From assembly GCF_014133895.1 (NCBI RefSeq), contig NC_050727.1, positions 434,001-498,000 of the forward strand: a stretch of DNA of 64,000 nucleotides. Reading direction: 5' to 3'. The translations under genes and the position numbers were made by a program. The notes beneath the pieces were generated by a model. The model saw nothing but the letters and a program-made list of their open reading frames with translations. It made no database searches and was not told the origin of the DNA. Shown piece after piece: positions 47,642-57,004 of this stretch; the first letter of the stretch is position 1, and the number at the start of each line of letters is the position of its first letter. Origin of the DNA: Torulaspora globosa (Eukaryota; Ascomycota; Saccharomycetes; Saccharomycetales; Saccharomycetaceae).

Positions 47642-48439
47642 TTATGAATTATTTAAAGCCTGCAACACCTCCGGGGCATGATCCTCCACCATCTTGATGG
47701 CCTTTTGTAGAACACCAAAGCTAAAGCCCTTTGCGCCGGAACCGCTCAATCCTACTGACCTTATTGGCGCGACAACCTTACCGTGTGACCAGGTTATAAC
47801 AAGCCCATTGTTAGATACTTCGCTTTCCGATGCGGCTGCATCCATGAGTATATTATCGCCCACCACAGCAGCCACGAACACCACAGGCGGGCTCAGATCA
47901 AGCTTTTCTAGATCATAGTCATGGAACGTGGGCAATTCCTCCACCTCAAGGTCATCAAAGCTGGAGACCAGCTTCGGCAAATACGTCGTGTTCAAAGCCG
48001 TGTAGATGGCCATTGATATCAGCGATATCGGACTCGAGCACGACGAGATAACCAAAACATCGATGAAAAGTTTAAAACTATACCTCTTTGTGAGTCTCAG
48101 CTTCGAGACATCGATGCCTCCTCTAGGCTCTAGCACTTTCTTCAGCAGCGAAGTCAAAGATTCAACTTCAGGCGAATCATCCCTCTGACCAGCGATATCA
48201 ATCTCCACGTGAATCAGCTCGCCTTCAGCTGTGTGATCTACAACCTTCCCCTCGACACTCACAATGCATTCACTGCCATCACTTGCGATTATCCTCGAAG
48301 ATCCATTGGAACTTGGCAAAAAATCCGTGTAAATCTCGATAGGTCTGAATTGGTGTGGCTTCCGGCCATCTGGCCTTACTGATGGGACGCTAGTCAGCGA
48401 ATCATATAAATAAAGCTTCTCAGTGACCGACAAGACCAT
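47642..48439 (-). CDS. RRP42: Exosome ring subunit Rrp42
   Basis: RNase PH-like subunit of the six-membered ring of the RNA exosome, catalytically inactive in eukaryotes. The ATG at 48439 gives 265 aa, the S. cerevisiae length, starting MVLSVTEKLYLYDSL. RPDGRKPHQFRPIEI is the conserved entry to the RNase PH fold, followed by SNGSSRIIASDGSECIVSVEGKV-type strands. A second conserved block, ELPTFHDYDLEKL, is at about 190-202. Upstream, an RRPE-like TTGAAATTTTCAA lies at 48509-48521. Adjacent to TRM3 as YDL111C is to YDL112W. Confidence 0.95.
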   Translation of the reverse strand: MVLSVTEKLYLYDSLTSVPSVRPDGRKPHQFRPIEIYTDFLPSSNGSSRIIASDGSECIVSVEGKVVDHTAEGELIHVEIDIAGQRDDSPEVESLTSLLKKVLEPRGGIDVSKLRLTKRYSFKLFIDVLVISSCSSPISLISMAIYTALNTTYLPKLVSSFDDLEVEELPTFHDYDLEKLDLSPPVVFVAAVVGDNILMDAAASESEVSNNGLVITWSHGKVVAPIRSVGLSGSGAKGFSFGVLQKAIKMVEDHAPEVLQALNNS

Positions 48440-48508
48440 TATTGAAGCGATTTGCACCGTTTTGGCTTGCCAGATGCCTTCCTAGCCCATCTCGATTTTC
48501 ATAAGGGC

Positions 48509-48521
48509 TTGAAATTTTCAA
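48509..48521 (-). promoter_or_regulatory. RRPE-like element upstream of RRP42
   Basis: TTGAAATTTTCAA (coding strand TTGAAAATTTCAA) lies 70 bases before the RRP42 ATG and resembles the RRPE consensus TGAAAATTTT. No perfect PAC box accompanies it. Confidence 0.4.
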
Positions 48522-48589
48522 CAGCCTTTCTTAGTGAATACAACGAATAGGTAGCAACGCACTCAATGGCAGCATATAAAGCAGCCGAA

Positions 48590-49366
48590 TCAATGATTGA
48601 ATCTCTTATTTCGTCTTGCATCTCTAATACGGTCTCTGTGGCGCCTGATAAAATGGCGTGTAAGCAGAAGATTCGAAGCGATGACCGCGACGGTGAATGC
48701 TGCTTCGCCGCACAAGAGCCGGTTGAAGACCTCCTCATTCAGGTCTCTTCGCTCGCTTTCAAGCTCCAGAAGCTCGCTGCGCTCGCCGCTGTCTGCCAGA
48801 CCTAGTAGCGTCCGAATAGAGCGCTCCGTCTGCTGGAGGCTCTCCAGCGCCATCTCTTTTACGAGCTGCGACTTGCGCTGCCGCTTCTGAATCGAGTCGT
48901 GGGCTGCCATCCTGACGGTGATGGTCTTGATGACGTCGATGAACTTCCAGGAAGAGTCGTAGCTCAGATTGACAAAGCAGAAGCAGAATTTTCTCGAGCC
49001 AGAGGGACTCACTTCGATCACAGAGGTGCCGCTGGCCAGCCGCCTCCTGCTTCGGATCAGATCACCGTTGGCACAGTCATGGATCGTCATATCCAGCGAT
49101 TGCTTGTCCCGGTCCACGTTAGTGCCGCCAAACCGACTGGGATCTGTATGGAAGGGCAGCGTATCGACCACATCGATCACAAACAGGAACTCAGAGGTTG
49201 GTTCCACGAAAGGAGACTCCAATTCGAAGCAGAACCGATCCAGGTCCTGCTCGCCACTGCGATAGGCACTCTTGACAGCCTCTAGCACAAACCCAACGTG
49301 GTCACTGGGCACCGATGAACCTGCCACAAAGGCAAACATGCTAACTATCCACCAAAAACGCTCCAT
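48590..49366 (-). CDS. RRT6: p24-family ER/Golgi membrane protein (Rrt6 type)
   Basis: p24/emp24-related type I membrane protein, the homologue of S. cerevisiae YGL146C, whose role is poorly known. The ATG at 49366 gives 258 aa. A signal peptide covers about residues 1-18 (RFWWIVSMFAFVAGSS). The GOLD domain holds two cysteines likely to pair (FCFELES near 46 and CFCFVN near 128). A coiled-coil region leads to the family-like signature DLNEEVFNRLL. One transmembrane helix follows (AAFTVAVIASNLLLTRHFI), then a short basic tail RRHRDRIRDARRNKRF. The tail lacks the FF plus KK sorting pair typical of p24 proteins. Synteny beside RPL9/TIP20 genes supports the call. Confidence 0.8.
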   Translation of the reverse strand: MERFWWIVSMFAFVAGSSVPSDHVGFVLEAVKSAYRSGEQDLDRFCFELESPFVEPTSEFLFVIDVVDTLPFHTDPSRFGGTNVDRDKQSLDMTIHDCANGDLIRSRRRLASGTSVIEVSPSGSRKFCFCFVNLSYDSSWKFIDVIKTITVRMAAHDSIQKRQRKSQLVKEMALESLQQTERSIRTLLGLADSGERSELLELESERRDLNEEVFNRLLCGEAAFTVAVIASNLLLTRHFIRRHRDRIRDARRNKRFNH

Positions 49367-49524
49367 TGCCACTATGCCGCTCACCTCACATCAGCTGGAG
49401 CCACCTTCGCCAGCTGCAGCGGCTCCTGTAAAGTTCCCACTCTCTGGCCTTCCCCAGATCTGTTAAGACCAACTCCGAGAAACGAGTTACAGCTATCTCC
49501 AGTTACAAAGCTACAGATGCATAC

Positions 49525-49887
49525 TTAGGAGCTAGGCTTCTTGCCTGCGCTGGCCCTGTACAGGTTCTCCTGGTGCAATGCCTCCAGCCTTTCGTCGTAG
49601 TTCTTCAGTAGGATCTCGTTCTCCCTGAGCGAGTCGTGGTACAGCTGCAAGTCGCCCTCCTCGATGTTCTGCAGCTCTTCGTCGTCCTCATCTTCCTCCT
49701 CGACGGTCTTGGCCTTGCCCTCCAGCTTAGCAACGTACTTGTTGAGTCTAGCATTCGAACGGTTGAGGTGCAGGATACTGTTCTCTATTTCTTGCTTCAG
49801 ATGGGCCAATTCATCGGCTGACATGTCGCTGATCGCCGTCTTGAACTCCTCGATCTGCACAGGTCTCCTAATTCCACCAGCAGACAT
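49525..49887 (-). CDS. TMA17: Proteasome-assembly chaperone Tma17/Adc17
   Basis: Stress-induced chaperone that helps assemble the proteasome regulatory particle base by pairing Rpt6 with Rpt3. The gene encodes 120 aa starting MSAGGIRRPVQIEEFKTAI, against 150 aa in S. cerevisiae; the C-terminal extension is missing here. The whole protein is a helical hairpin: helix 1 about 22-58 (LKQEIENSILHLNRSNARLN), acidic loop EEEDEDDEELQNIEEGD, helix 2 about 80-112. Divergent from TIP20 across 375 bases. Matches YDL110C. Confidence 0.92.
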   Translation of the reverse strand: MSAGGIRRPVQIEEFKTAISDMSADELAHLKQEIENSILHLNRSNARLNKYVAKLEGKAKTVEEEDEDDEELQNIEEGDLQLYHDSLRENEILLKNYDERLEALHQENLYRASAGKKPSS

Positions 49888-50262
49888 CTTGGGTTGATCT
49901 CTTGTAGCTTTCTTTGGAGTCTGGCTGCATCTGGGGCGACCGCAAGGAGACCAGGGGTCCTTTTATACTGCTGCTACCTCGAGAACAAGGAATTCAAGGG
50001 GGAAACGGCTGCTGGGTTTCAGCAGCTACGGGTGAAACAATCCCCAACGGTAGAGGTTACTTAAGGTGCTTCGTGATCGACTGAGAAGGCTCTGCTGAAG
50101 TCGTGGTACGGTGCCAGCGGGGAGTCGGTCAAGGCTGGGTGCTGCCTGGGATGAAGTACCTACGTGGTGGCTCTTATCGAGATTGGAGGTAGATTGGAGC
50201 AGGATTGTCCTTATTTAGTGTGCTGTCTGTAGCTTGTTCTGTTATAAGGTGCAGAAAAGTCT
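49888..50262. other. Divergent intergenic region TMA17-TIP20, 375 bases
   Basis: Shared promoter, comparatively G-rich on the plus strand. The reverse complement of 49961-49965 reads AAAGG near CAGGGGTCC at 49950, giving AGGGG (STRE core), consistent with a stress-induced TMA17. No gene recognised. Confidence 0.4.
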
Positions 50263-52293
50263 ATGAGTTCTCATCAGGATCACTACAAGAGACGAAAAGA
50301 GGGAGAGATTGCAATGCTGACCAGCGTGGAGGATCTCCTTGAGATTGATGACCGCATTGCCAGCATCGAGAGCGAGAGAAGCCAGCTGGCTGCTCAACTG
50401 GAGCTGGCTCGGCAGGCAGCCGAGAAGAAGAGCTCGGTTGCCAGAAAGATCGAAGTCCTTGCGAGTGAGATCGCCCAGAGAGCCACTGACTTGGACAGTG
50501 TGAGGCAGCTGAAGGCGCAGTATGGTGATTTGAAAGTACTGTGTGATTTGGAGAAGCTTTACGTCCTGCAGGAGGAGCAACAAATGGCCCAGGATCAATT
50601 GCGTCAGGTGGGCGACGAGCTGAGCGAGCTGTCGCTTGTAGAGCCGGGCCAGATATCGCTGGACACCCTCTCGAGGCTGCACGCTGAGCTGTCGCGGATC
50701 AGGCGATTGCTCAACACTCCTAGTCCAGTCTACGACAGCTTTGAGAGCGTACTACGTTCCAGTGCAAACGACCTGTCTAACAAGTTTAACAGACAGCTAT
50801 TGGAATCCAAGTGGGACACTCCAGCGTTTGTACCCATTTCTACACAAACCATCGAAACGATGAGAGGGATGTCGACTACACTGTACCGCTTGAGTCAGCT
50901 GAGATTCACAATTGAAGAGGAACAAACGTGGAACTTCAAATGTATCGCCAACAATTTCACCATCAGGTTCACATACCATTTCCACGATGGCAACTTTAAG
51001 CTCGAGACGTATTTCAAGTTCTTGAACGACTATTTAACTGAGAATCTGCACAAATGCATCGGAATATTTCACGACGAGTCCTTCGGACTCACCAAGGAGT
51101 ACGTTCTCGACCAATTCATTGACCATGTCTTGTTCCCCATTAGAAGAGAGGTCCGCTCTAACTTGATGAAAGATGACAGATCTGTTAAGTTTGCATTGAT
51201 CTCACAGATACTGACGACGGACAGAAGTCTGACCAAGAATTTCCACTATCACGGCGATGGGCTTGTACCGCTAATACCCGCAGAAGTCTGGGATATCTGG
51301 TTGAGCTACGAGGTTAGCACGGCTACCCGTCAGTTTCAGCAAATTACTAAAGATCCCAAGGATATGGCTAAATCAGCGACAGATTTCGTAAGGCTTGTGA
51401 ACAAAATATACGATTCTTTATCGCCATTTTACAGTTTTGAGGCTGAGTCATTGAAGAGATATAAGCTATTGACCTGCTCGCAGATTTTTATTAGTCTTTC
51501 GTCGGCGTACATGGATTACTTGCTTGCCGTGGATGCTTTGGACGAACACAGAACCGCTGAGAATGAGCTTTATCAAACTCTAATCAAACTGCAGAATTTC
51601 AATGTTGTGTACAGAAGGATTTTTGAGCTTTCGCAAGAGTTTGTCATGATCCAGTTGACCGAAACCGTCAATCTGAAAGAAGGCACCAAATATCAATCTC
51701 TGTTCCAGAATATATTGGGGGAATACAAAAAGGTAATCGACGAGGAAATTCAACCTTCAGTGGTACGCAGGATCAAGAAGCTACTGAAGGAAACCTTGCG
51801 GAACTATTTCAAAATAGGCTCATGGTCGACACTAACTCGAGATAGTTCAGTCATGAGCGCAGAGATAGTTAATGCCGTCAAGCTCTTAAGCAGAATTATC
51901 AAAAGATTGGATGCGTTAGATATATCACTGGAGGCATGTCTGGGTATTAAGAATGAGCTGCTCAACATTATTGTCAACTACTTTATTGAATCCATCCTCA
52001 AACTGAATCGCTTCAACCATGCCGGTCTGAAGCAGTTGGAGTTTGATTTTCATGCGCTTAAAGAATCATTAAACTTACCAGAGACTGTTTCCAACTGTCA
52101 AGACACGATTCTAAGGGAACTTTTGAAAGTCCTATTTGCGAAGTATGATGATAGCTGCCGAGGTTTTTTCGACTCCTCATACATTAAAACATCAGAATTC
52201 TCCGCTCTCAGGGATATGCTGTCGATCAGCGCCCTGAAGGACTCAGAGATACAGGATGCACTATACAGGGTGGCATACGGCAGTATAATATGA
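50263..52293 (+). CDS. TIP20: Dsl1-complex tethering subunit Tip20
   Basis: Subunit of the Dsl1 complex, which tethers COPI vesicles to the ER through the SNARE Sec20. The frame from 50263 gives 676 aa. Met18 (50314) starts MLTSVEDLLEIDDRI, which aligns with the S. cerevisiae start MNGIDDLLNINDRI, so the true start may be 50314 (659 aa). An N-terminal coiled coil at about 20-130 is followed by the RINT1/TIP20 helical domains: FTYHFHDGNFKLETYFKFLN, then FHYHGDGLVPLI, and the C-terminal IQDALYRVAYGSII. Synteny equals YGL145W. It converges on ROG1 with a 61-base gap. Confidence 0.93.
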   Translation: MSSHQDHYKRRKEGEIAMLTSVEDLLEIDDRIASIESERSQLAAQLELARQAAEKKSSVARKIEVLASEIAQRATDLDSVRQLKAQYGDLKVLCDLEKLYVLQEEQQMAQDQLRQVGDELSELSLVEPGQISLDTLSRLHAELSRIRRLLNTPSPVYDSFESVLRSSANDLSNKFNRQLLESKWDTPAFVPISTQTIETMRGMSTTLYRLSQLRFTIEEEQTWNFKCIANNFTIRFTYHFHDGNFKLETYFKFLNDYLTENLHKCIGIFHDESFGLTKEYVLDQFIDHVLFPIRREVRSNLMKDDRSVKFALISQILTTDRSLTKNFHYHGDGLVPLIPAEVWDIWLSYEVSTATRQFQQITKDPKDMAKSATDFVRLVNKIYDSLSPFYSFEAESLKRYKLLTCSQIFISLSSAYMDYLLAVDALDEHRTAENELYQTLIKLQNFNVVYRRIFELSQEFVMIQLTETVNLKEGTKYQSLFQNILGEYKKVIDEEIQPSVVRRIKKLLKETLRNYFKIGSWSTLTRDSSVMSAEIVNAVKLLSRIIKRLDALDISLEACLGIKNELLNIIVNYFIESILKLNRFNHAGLKQLEFDFHALKESLNLPETVSNCQDTILRELLKVLFAKYDDSCRGFFDSSYIKTSEFSALRDMLSISALKDSEIQDALYRVAYGSII

Positions 52294-52354
52294 AATTTTG
52301 GCAAAGTACTCATGAGCAAGATTAAAGGATGATGGAGATAAGTAGTTCTGTAAG

Positions 52355-54376
52355 TCAAATTTCGCCATTCATATATTCGTAAGATATCAGCTTATCTTCA
52401 TTAGCGGGGACAGATGTTTCGCTGCTAATGAAGCTTGCAAGGCGATCCTTTACGAATGTTCCAAGCATCTCTCCAATCGTGGATATCATTCCTGTGGGCC
52501 CCTCGTCAAATAATTTTGGGTTGTCAAGCCTGGTTATCCACGCATATCGCTTATTCGGCTCTTTCATATCCACTTTTGGATCACCAGAGGCGGTCTGTTC
52601 ATCACATCCATCACCATCTAAAGCTATGCTCTCGTCAAAGGTATCGCCACTGAAGTGCACATCCACTAAATGATCTAAAACGGGCCAGCCGTATGCATTG
52701 GCAAATCTTCTGCGGACAATTATGTTGTTGTGGGCATCTGGTTTCAAAGCAACAACCACCTTACGCCATGACAGGCCATCGTGCCATTGACGAGCAATCG
52801 ATTCTTCCATTTTCTGGCTTTCGCCTGTGTTTCCACGAGCCATAGTGAAAGACGACAACAAGATGTTGGTGTTACCTTCAAAGGTACTCTCCAGTTTTGC
52901 GGGCTCCGGCGGAATGTCATCTGCTGTGTAGATCTTGTCATGGATGATGACTGGATCTCTCGAACTTGGATCAAGAATGTACGATTTATCAGGCAGCGGG
53001 GGTATCAATAAGGACACAGCTGACTCCAGGAATGAAACCTTGGGTATCGTCGATCGGCTCTGGGGAAATTTTTGGGGAGCCAACAAGCCAAGCATCTTCG
53101 TGAATGGTGAAACGACAGTTCTGTTGAGAAAGTCACCTCGTACCATGTCAATATTGGAAGACTCCGCGTTCAATTCTTTACCTTCGAGCTTTTTCAGTTC
53201 TTTCAAAACCTCTTCATAATCCAGGAATAGCATCGAAGCCGTATAGAGCGGTACAATACCATCGTTCACAGCGTTCATGTACAGGGTCCTTCTCTTAAAC
53301 CTAGCCATAATATTTTTGACTGGCTCTCCAGGTAGCAAGGCGAGTAACGGACTATCAGTCTCCGGTTCCTTCTCGAGACTTAGGTCTTGTCCAGCTTTAC
53401 CAATTACCCCAAAAGAGAGCAGAAGATTGATATAAGCTGGATTGTCTGTTACAATACCAAGAAACGGGGATGCCATAGCCACAAAGTTTATGGGTTGCAC
53501 CTTGTCGAAGAACCACGGATACTTGACAGTAATGTAGGCAATAGCGAAAGCCTGTACAAGTCCGCCTAAGGAGTGACCTATTAGAGATATTTTGGTGACC
53601 GAATCATCATAGAGTTCTTCGATAATGTATTTGGCGAGTTTGGTTCCCAAATACTTAACGCCTCTCTCGGTCTGACAGATATTCTCTGTGTAACCCTTGA
53701 CTACTATCTGCTCATCAAGGTGTTTCCCCTGAGCCTTGTATATTTGTTCCATCATATAAGCCATATCAGCGGACACATTTGAATGCAAGCCATGCGTCAG
53801 CACAACCAGGTGTTTCTTCTTATAATGAGAGTTGATTTGTGCCGGTAAGTTCCATATATCCAATGTAGTAAGTCTCGACACTGTAATTTTATCGGAGCTT
53901 GCAGCTGTGGTAGTACCATGAATAAACTTATCACTTACTGCTTCTTTGCTATTGCCTAGTACAATCTGGAATGTAACTTGTGTGTTGGTGGTGAACAAAA
54001 TCTGGCTCACGATATCAACTATCCAGACATACCTAGGTTTGATCCGGTGTACTGAAAGTTCAGCTATGCAGCTTTGTTGGGCCTGCAGCGTTGGCTCGAA
54101 TTTTGGCTGGTCCACTGAAGCTATTATCTTCTGAGAGTGGTGATAGTCTTCTGTTCTCACATCGCAGTAAAGGATGAATGGTCCCATTAAGTAGGCAGCT
54201 CGATATGAAAGACTTTCCATATTCTTAACCCTTAGCCACAGTGAGTCCAATGGCACATCTGGTGGGATCTCATCACCTTCATATAGATCATACGTAATCA
54301 CATATCTCTCCAGCTCCCCGACTCCAACCGCAGATGTATAGTTAAAGAGGATCTGAGGTTCAGCAGCTCTACTCAT
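52355..54376 (-). CDS. ROG1: DUF676 serine esterase/lipase Rog1 type
   Basis: Alpha/beta-hydrolase of the DUF676 family; S. cerevisiae Rog1 is a monoacylglycerol lipase. It is 673 aa. The nucleophile elbow GHSLGG carries Ser269, preceded by the strand LVVLTHGLHSN (oxyanion region, about 187-197). The C-terminal region NAYGWPVLDHLVDVHFSG holds a His that could be catalytic or structural. The N-terminal 170 residues are the fungal lead domain. ROG1 (YGL144C) and YDL109C are duplicates in S. cerevisiae; the single gene here lies between TIP20 and MRF1 and represents both. Confidence 0.92.
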   Translation of the reverse strand: MSRAAEPQILFNYTSAVGVGELERYVITYDLYEGDEIPPDVPLDSLWLRVKNMESLSYRAAYLMGPFILYCDVRTEDYHHSQKIIASVDQPKFEPTLQAQQSCIAELSVHRIKPRYVWIVDIVSQILFTTNTQVTFQIVLGNSKEAVSDKFIHGTTTAASSDKITVSRLTTLDIWNLPAQINSHYKKKHLVVLTHGLHSNVSADMAYMMEQIYKAQGKHLDEQIVVKGYTENICQTERGVKYLGTKLAKYIIEELYDDSVTKISLIGHSLGGLVQAFAIAYITVKYPWFFDKVQPINFVAMASPFLGIVTDNPAYINLLLSFGVIGKAGQDLSLEKEPETDSPLLALLPGEPVKNIMARFKRRTLYMNAVNDGIVPLYTASMLFLDYEEVLKELKKLEGKELNAESSNIDMVRGDFLNRTVVSPFTKMLGLLAPQKFPQSRSTIPKVSFLESAVSLLIPPLPDKSYILDPSSRDPVIIHDKIYTADDIPPEPAKLESTFEGNTNILLSSFTMARGNTGESQKMEESIARQWHDGLSWRKVVVALKPDAHNNIIVRRRFANAYGWPVLDHLVDVHFSGDTFDESIALDGDGCDEQTASGDPKVDMKEPNKRYAWITRLDNPKLFDEGPTGMISTIGEMLGTFVKDRLASFISSETSVPANEDKLISYEYMNGEI

Positions 54377-54555
54377 ACCTGGCAGCGCTGAACGGGAGAT
54401 TTAGTTGGTGCTGATCAAATGTACCTTCACAAAAGGGTTGATCGTTTAGTGCTCGCCTTGTAACACTTCGACAAGAGCTTAGTGGATAGAACAAAATATC
54501 ATCCAAACTGGTGATCATATCCTGATTAGCTATTTACAGTTTCAGATTGTACAAT

Positions 54556-55770
54556 TTAAACCTCTTGAAGAATCTTCCGAGCTTTCAAGTCGCTATCGTA
54601 CGCCTCCATGGCGTTGATGAGATCGTCTAGTCTTTCTCCAGACATTACGCCCTCAATATCGTGCATGCTGAAACCACAGCGGTGGTCAGTGATTCTGTTT
54701 TGTGGAAAGTTGTAAGTTCTTATCTTGTCCGATCTGTCGGTTGTGGTTACCTGATCCTTTCTAGCGGATCTTTCCTTCTCCTCCCGCTCCAGTCGCTCCC
54801 GTTCTGCTAATCTAGCCCTGAGGATGGCGAAAGCCTTGGCCTTATTCTTGTGTTGAGACCTCTCGTCTTGCATGGAAACCACGATTCCAGAGGGGAAGTG
54901 AGTAAGCCTGACGGCGGAGTCGGTAGTGTTGACATGCTGACCACCCTTCCCGCTGGCTCTCATAACGTCGATCCGGATTTCGTCCGGCTTGAAGCTTCTT
55001 TCGTATGCATCTGCTGCCTTCTCGGATTCGTTTCCCATTTGCGGCAGCACTACGACCGCCGCCGTCGAAGTATGAGTGCGACCCTTGGTCTCAGTGGCCG
55101 GTATACGCTGCACGCGATGGACGCCAGCTTCATGCTTGAGGACATCGTAAGATCCGGGCTCGTCTATACTCAGTATAGCATCAACTATCCCAGATCCGCT
55201 TTGGTTCTCGGTCTTAGATGTTAAATGGTATTTCCATCTCTTGCTCTGTGCATACCCAGCATACATATTAAGAAGATCTTGTGCAAATATCATGGCTTCT
55301 ATTCCACCTACTCCAGGTCTCAATTCCAGTATACAAGGCTTGTCTGCAAATTCATGAGGCGGTATCAGTTTGCGAAGCAGTTCACTCGAGGTTTTTGCGA
55401 GCTGCGGCACAAGCTTTGCATATTCTGCCTCTGCATCTTCCTTTAAGCTAGGATCGTCATCCATCATCTCTCGTAAGGCCTTGAGCCCTTCCAATTGATC
55501 TTGATATCTTTCGTAGATGTCCTTGATAGAGGAAGCTTTCGCATACAATATCTGGCTGGCTGCGTTGAAAGAGCCACCAGCGGCCAGCATTTGCTCCAGT
55601 CCATGTAATTGTTCAACATATTGCTTTATCCTACTGATCAACGATGGGTGCAACTCTTCAACGTCATCGATCGTGGGCGAGGTTGTAGTCGACCATCTCC
55701 TAGCAACGAAGCTAGGTTGGCGTAATAATGTGGTGTTTCTCATCAACCTCAAGGTCTTGGTAAAGTTCAT
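54556..55770 (-). CDS. MRF1: Mitochondrial peptide chain release factor 1
   Basis: Class I release factor that reads UAA/UAG in mitochondrial ribosomes. It is 404 aa with an N-terminal presequence rich in Arg/Thr (MNFTKTLRLMRNTTLLRQ) and a cleavage-like region up to about 28. The codon-recognition domain lies in the middle. The GGQ catalytic motif is at residues 276-278 in ASGKGGQHVNTTDSAVRLTH, with the Gln that is methylated by Mtq1 in yeast. RSQHKNKAKAFAILRARL follows. Divergent from KIN28; matches YGL143C. Confidence 0.96.
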   Translation of the reverse strand: MNFTKTLRLMRNTTLLRQPSFVARRWSTTTSPTIDDVEELHPSLISRIKQYVEQLHGLEQMLAAGGSFNAASQILYAKASSIKDIYERYQDQLEGLKALREMMDDDPSLKEDAEAEYAKLVPQLAKTSSELLRKLIPPHEFADKPCILELRPGVGGIEAMIFAQDLLNMYAGYAQSKRWKYHLTSKTENQSGSGIVDAILSIDEPGSYDVLKHEAGVHRVQRIPATETKGRTHTSTAAVVVLPQMGNESEKAADAYERSFKPDEIRIDVMRASGKGGQHVNTTDSAVRLTHFPSGIVVSMQDERSQHKNKAKAFAILRARLAERERLEREEKERSARKDQVTTTDRSDKIRTYNFPQNRITDHRCGFSMHDIEGVMSGERLDDLINAMEAYDSDLKARKILQEV

Positions 55771-55936
55771 GATGCTCGTAGGAGCGCTTGCCGTTTATCT
55801 TCTGGTGATGATTCTGTTGGCAACGAAGATCTGAATACATCATCTTCAATACTTAGCAGCTACAATAGGACGCAGTAGCTTTGCTACAAGAACAATACAA
55901 GTAGAGTCAGTATTTCTGGCCAAAACTGCCTCCAAG

Positions 55937-56914
55937 ATGTCCCAACCTGAGTATACTAAAGGTATGAGAGAGCTTTATTTTGCTATTGGTAGCGTTCATT
56001 TTACTAACTGAAGGGCTTGAACAGAGAAGAAGGTCGGTGAAGGTACATATGCGGTCGTTTATCTAGGGACCAAGCAATCAACTGGCAGGAAAGTAGCTGT
56101 CAAGGAGATCAAGACTTCTGAGTTTAAAGATGGCTTAGATATGTCAGCTATTCGAGAAGTAAAGTATCTACAAGAGATCCAACACGAAAATGTCATCGAA
56201 TTGGTGGACATCTTTCTGGCGTACGATAATTTGAACTTAGTGCTGGAATTCTTACCATCAGATTTGGAAAAGGTTATCAAAGATAAGTCGATTTTATTTA
56301 CACCGGCGGACATAAAGTCATGGATGTTGATGACACTTCGAGGAATTCACCACTGCCATAGGAATTTTATACTGCACCGAGATCTGAAGCCCAATAATCT
56401 ATTGATATCTCCAGATGGCCAGATCAAAGTTGCGGACTTTGGTTTGGCTAGGACTTTCCCATCTGCCCAAGAAATGCTGACAAGTAATGTGGTTACTCGC
56501 TGGTACAGAGCGCCGGAACTGCTGTTCGGGGCCAAGCACTACACATCAGCGGTGGATATTTGGTCAGCGGGCGTAATATTCGCAGAGCTGATGTTGAGAA
56601 TACCCTACCTGCCTGGGCAAACCGATGTCGATCAGATTGAGGTCACTTTCAGAGCATTAGGAACGCCGACAGACAAGGACTGGCCAGATGTTTCGTTCTT
56701 TCCTGCATACAATAAGCTTCAAATTTATCCACCGCCTTCGCGAGAGGAACTGAGGAGACGGTTCATTGCGGCAAGTGAGAATGCGTTAAATTTTATGTGT
56801 GGAATGCTCACTATGAATCCACAGAAGCGTTGGAGCGCAGTCGAATGCCTAGAAAGTGATTACTTCAAAGAGGCTCCAGCACCGAGCGACCCTTCCACTA
56901 TCCAAATATCCTAG
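55937..56914 (+). CDS. KIN28: CDK7-like kinase Kin28 of TFIIH (spliced, join 55937..55961, 56025..56914)
   Basis: Cyclin-dependent kinase of TFIIH (with Ccl1 and Tfb3) that phosphorylates the RNA polymerase II tail at Ser5 and Ser7. Exon 1 is 25 bases (MSQPEYTK plus one base). A 63-base intron follows, and exon 2 starts AGAAGAAGGTC. The join makes GAG (Glu) and the text EYTKEKKVGEGTYAVVYLG, which fits S. cerevisiae Kin28. The product is 304 aa against 306. Other marks: KEIKTSEFKDGLDMSAIREVK, HRDLKPNNLL, DFGLA, and the T-loop TSNVVTRWYRAPELLFG. Kin28 also has an intron in S. cerevisiae (YDL108W). Confidence 0.96.
55962..56024 (+). other. Spliceosomal intron of KIN28
   Basis: Starts GTATGA (55962), a departure from the usual GTATGT at position 6. 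Branch point TACTAAC is at 56002-56008 and the 3' end CAG is at 56022-56024. An earlier AAG at 56011-56013 is probably too close to the branch point to be used. Confidence 0.92.
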
Positions 56915-57004
56915 TTTCAAAAATACAGTACATATCTCGTTGTTCACAGACTCATCAGGCCCGATGATTGATCTATAGCATAAAACATCGATCTGTTCAC
57001 AGAA

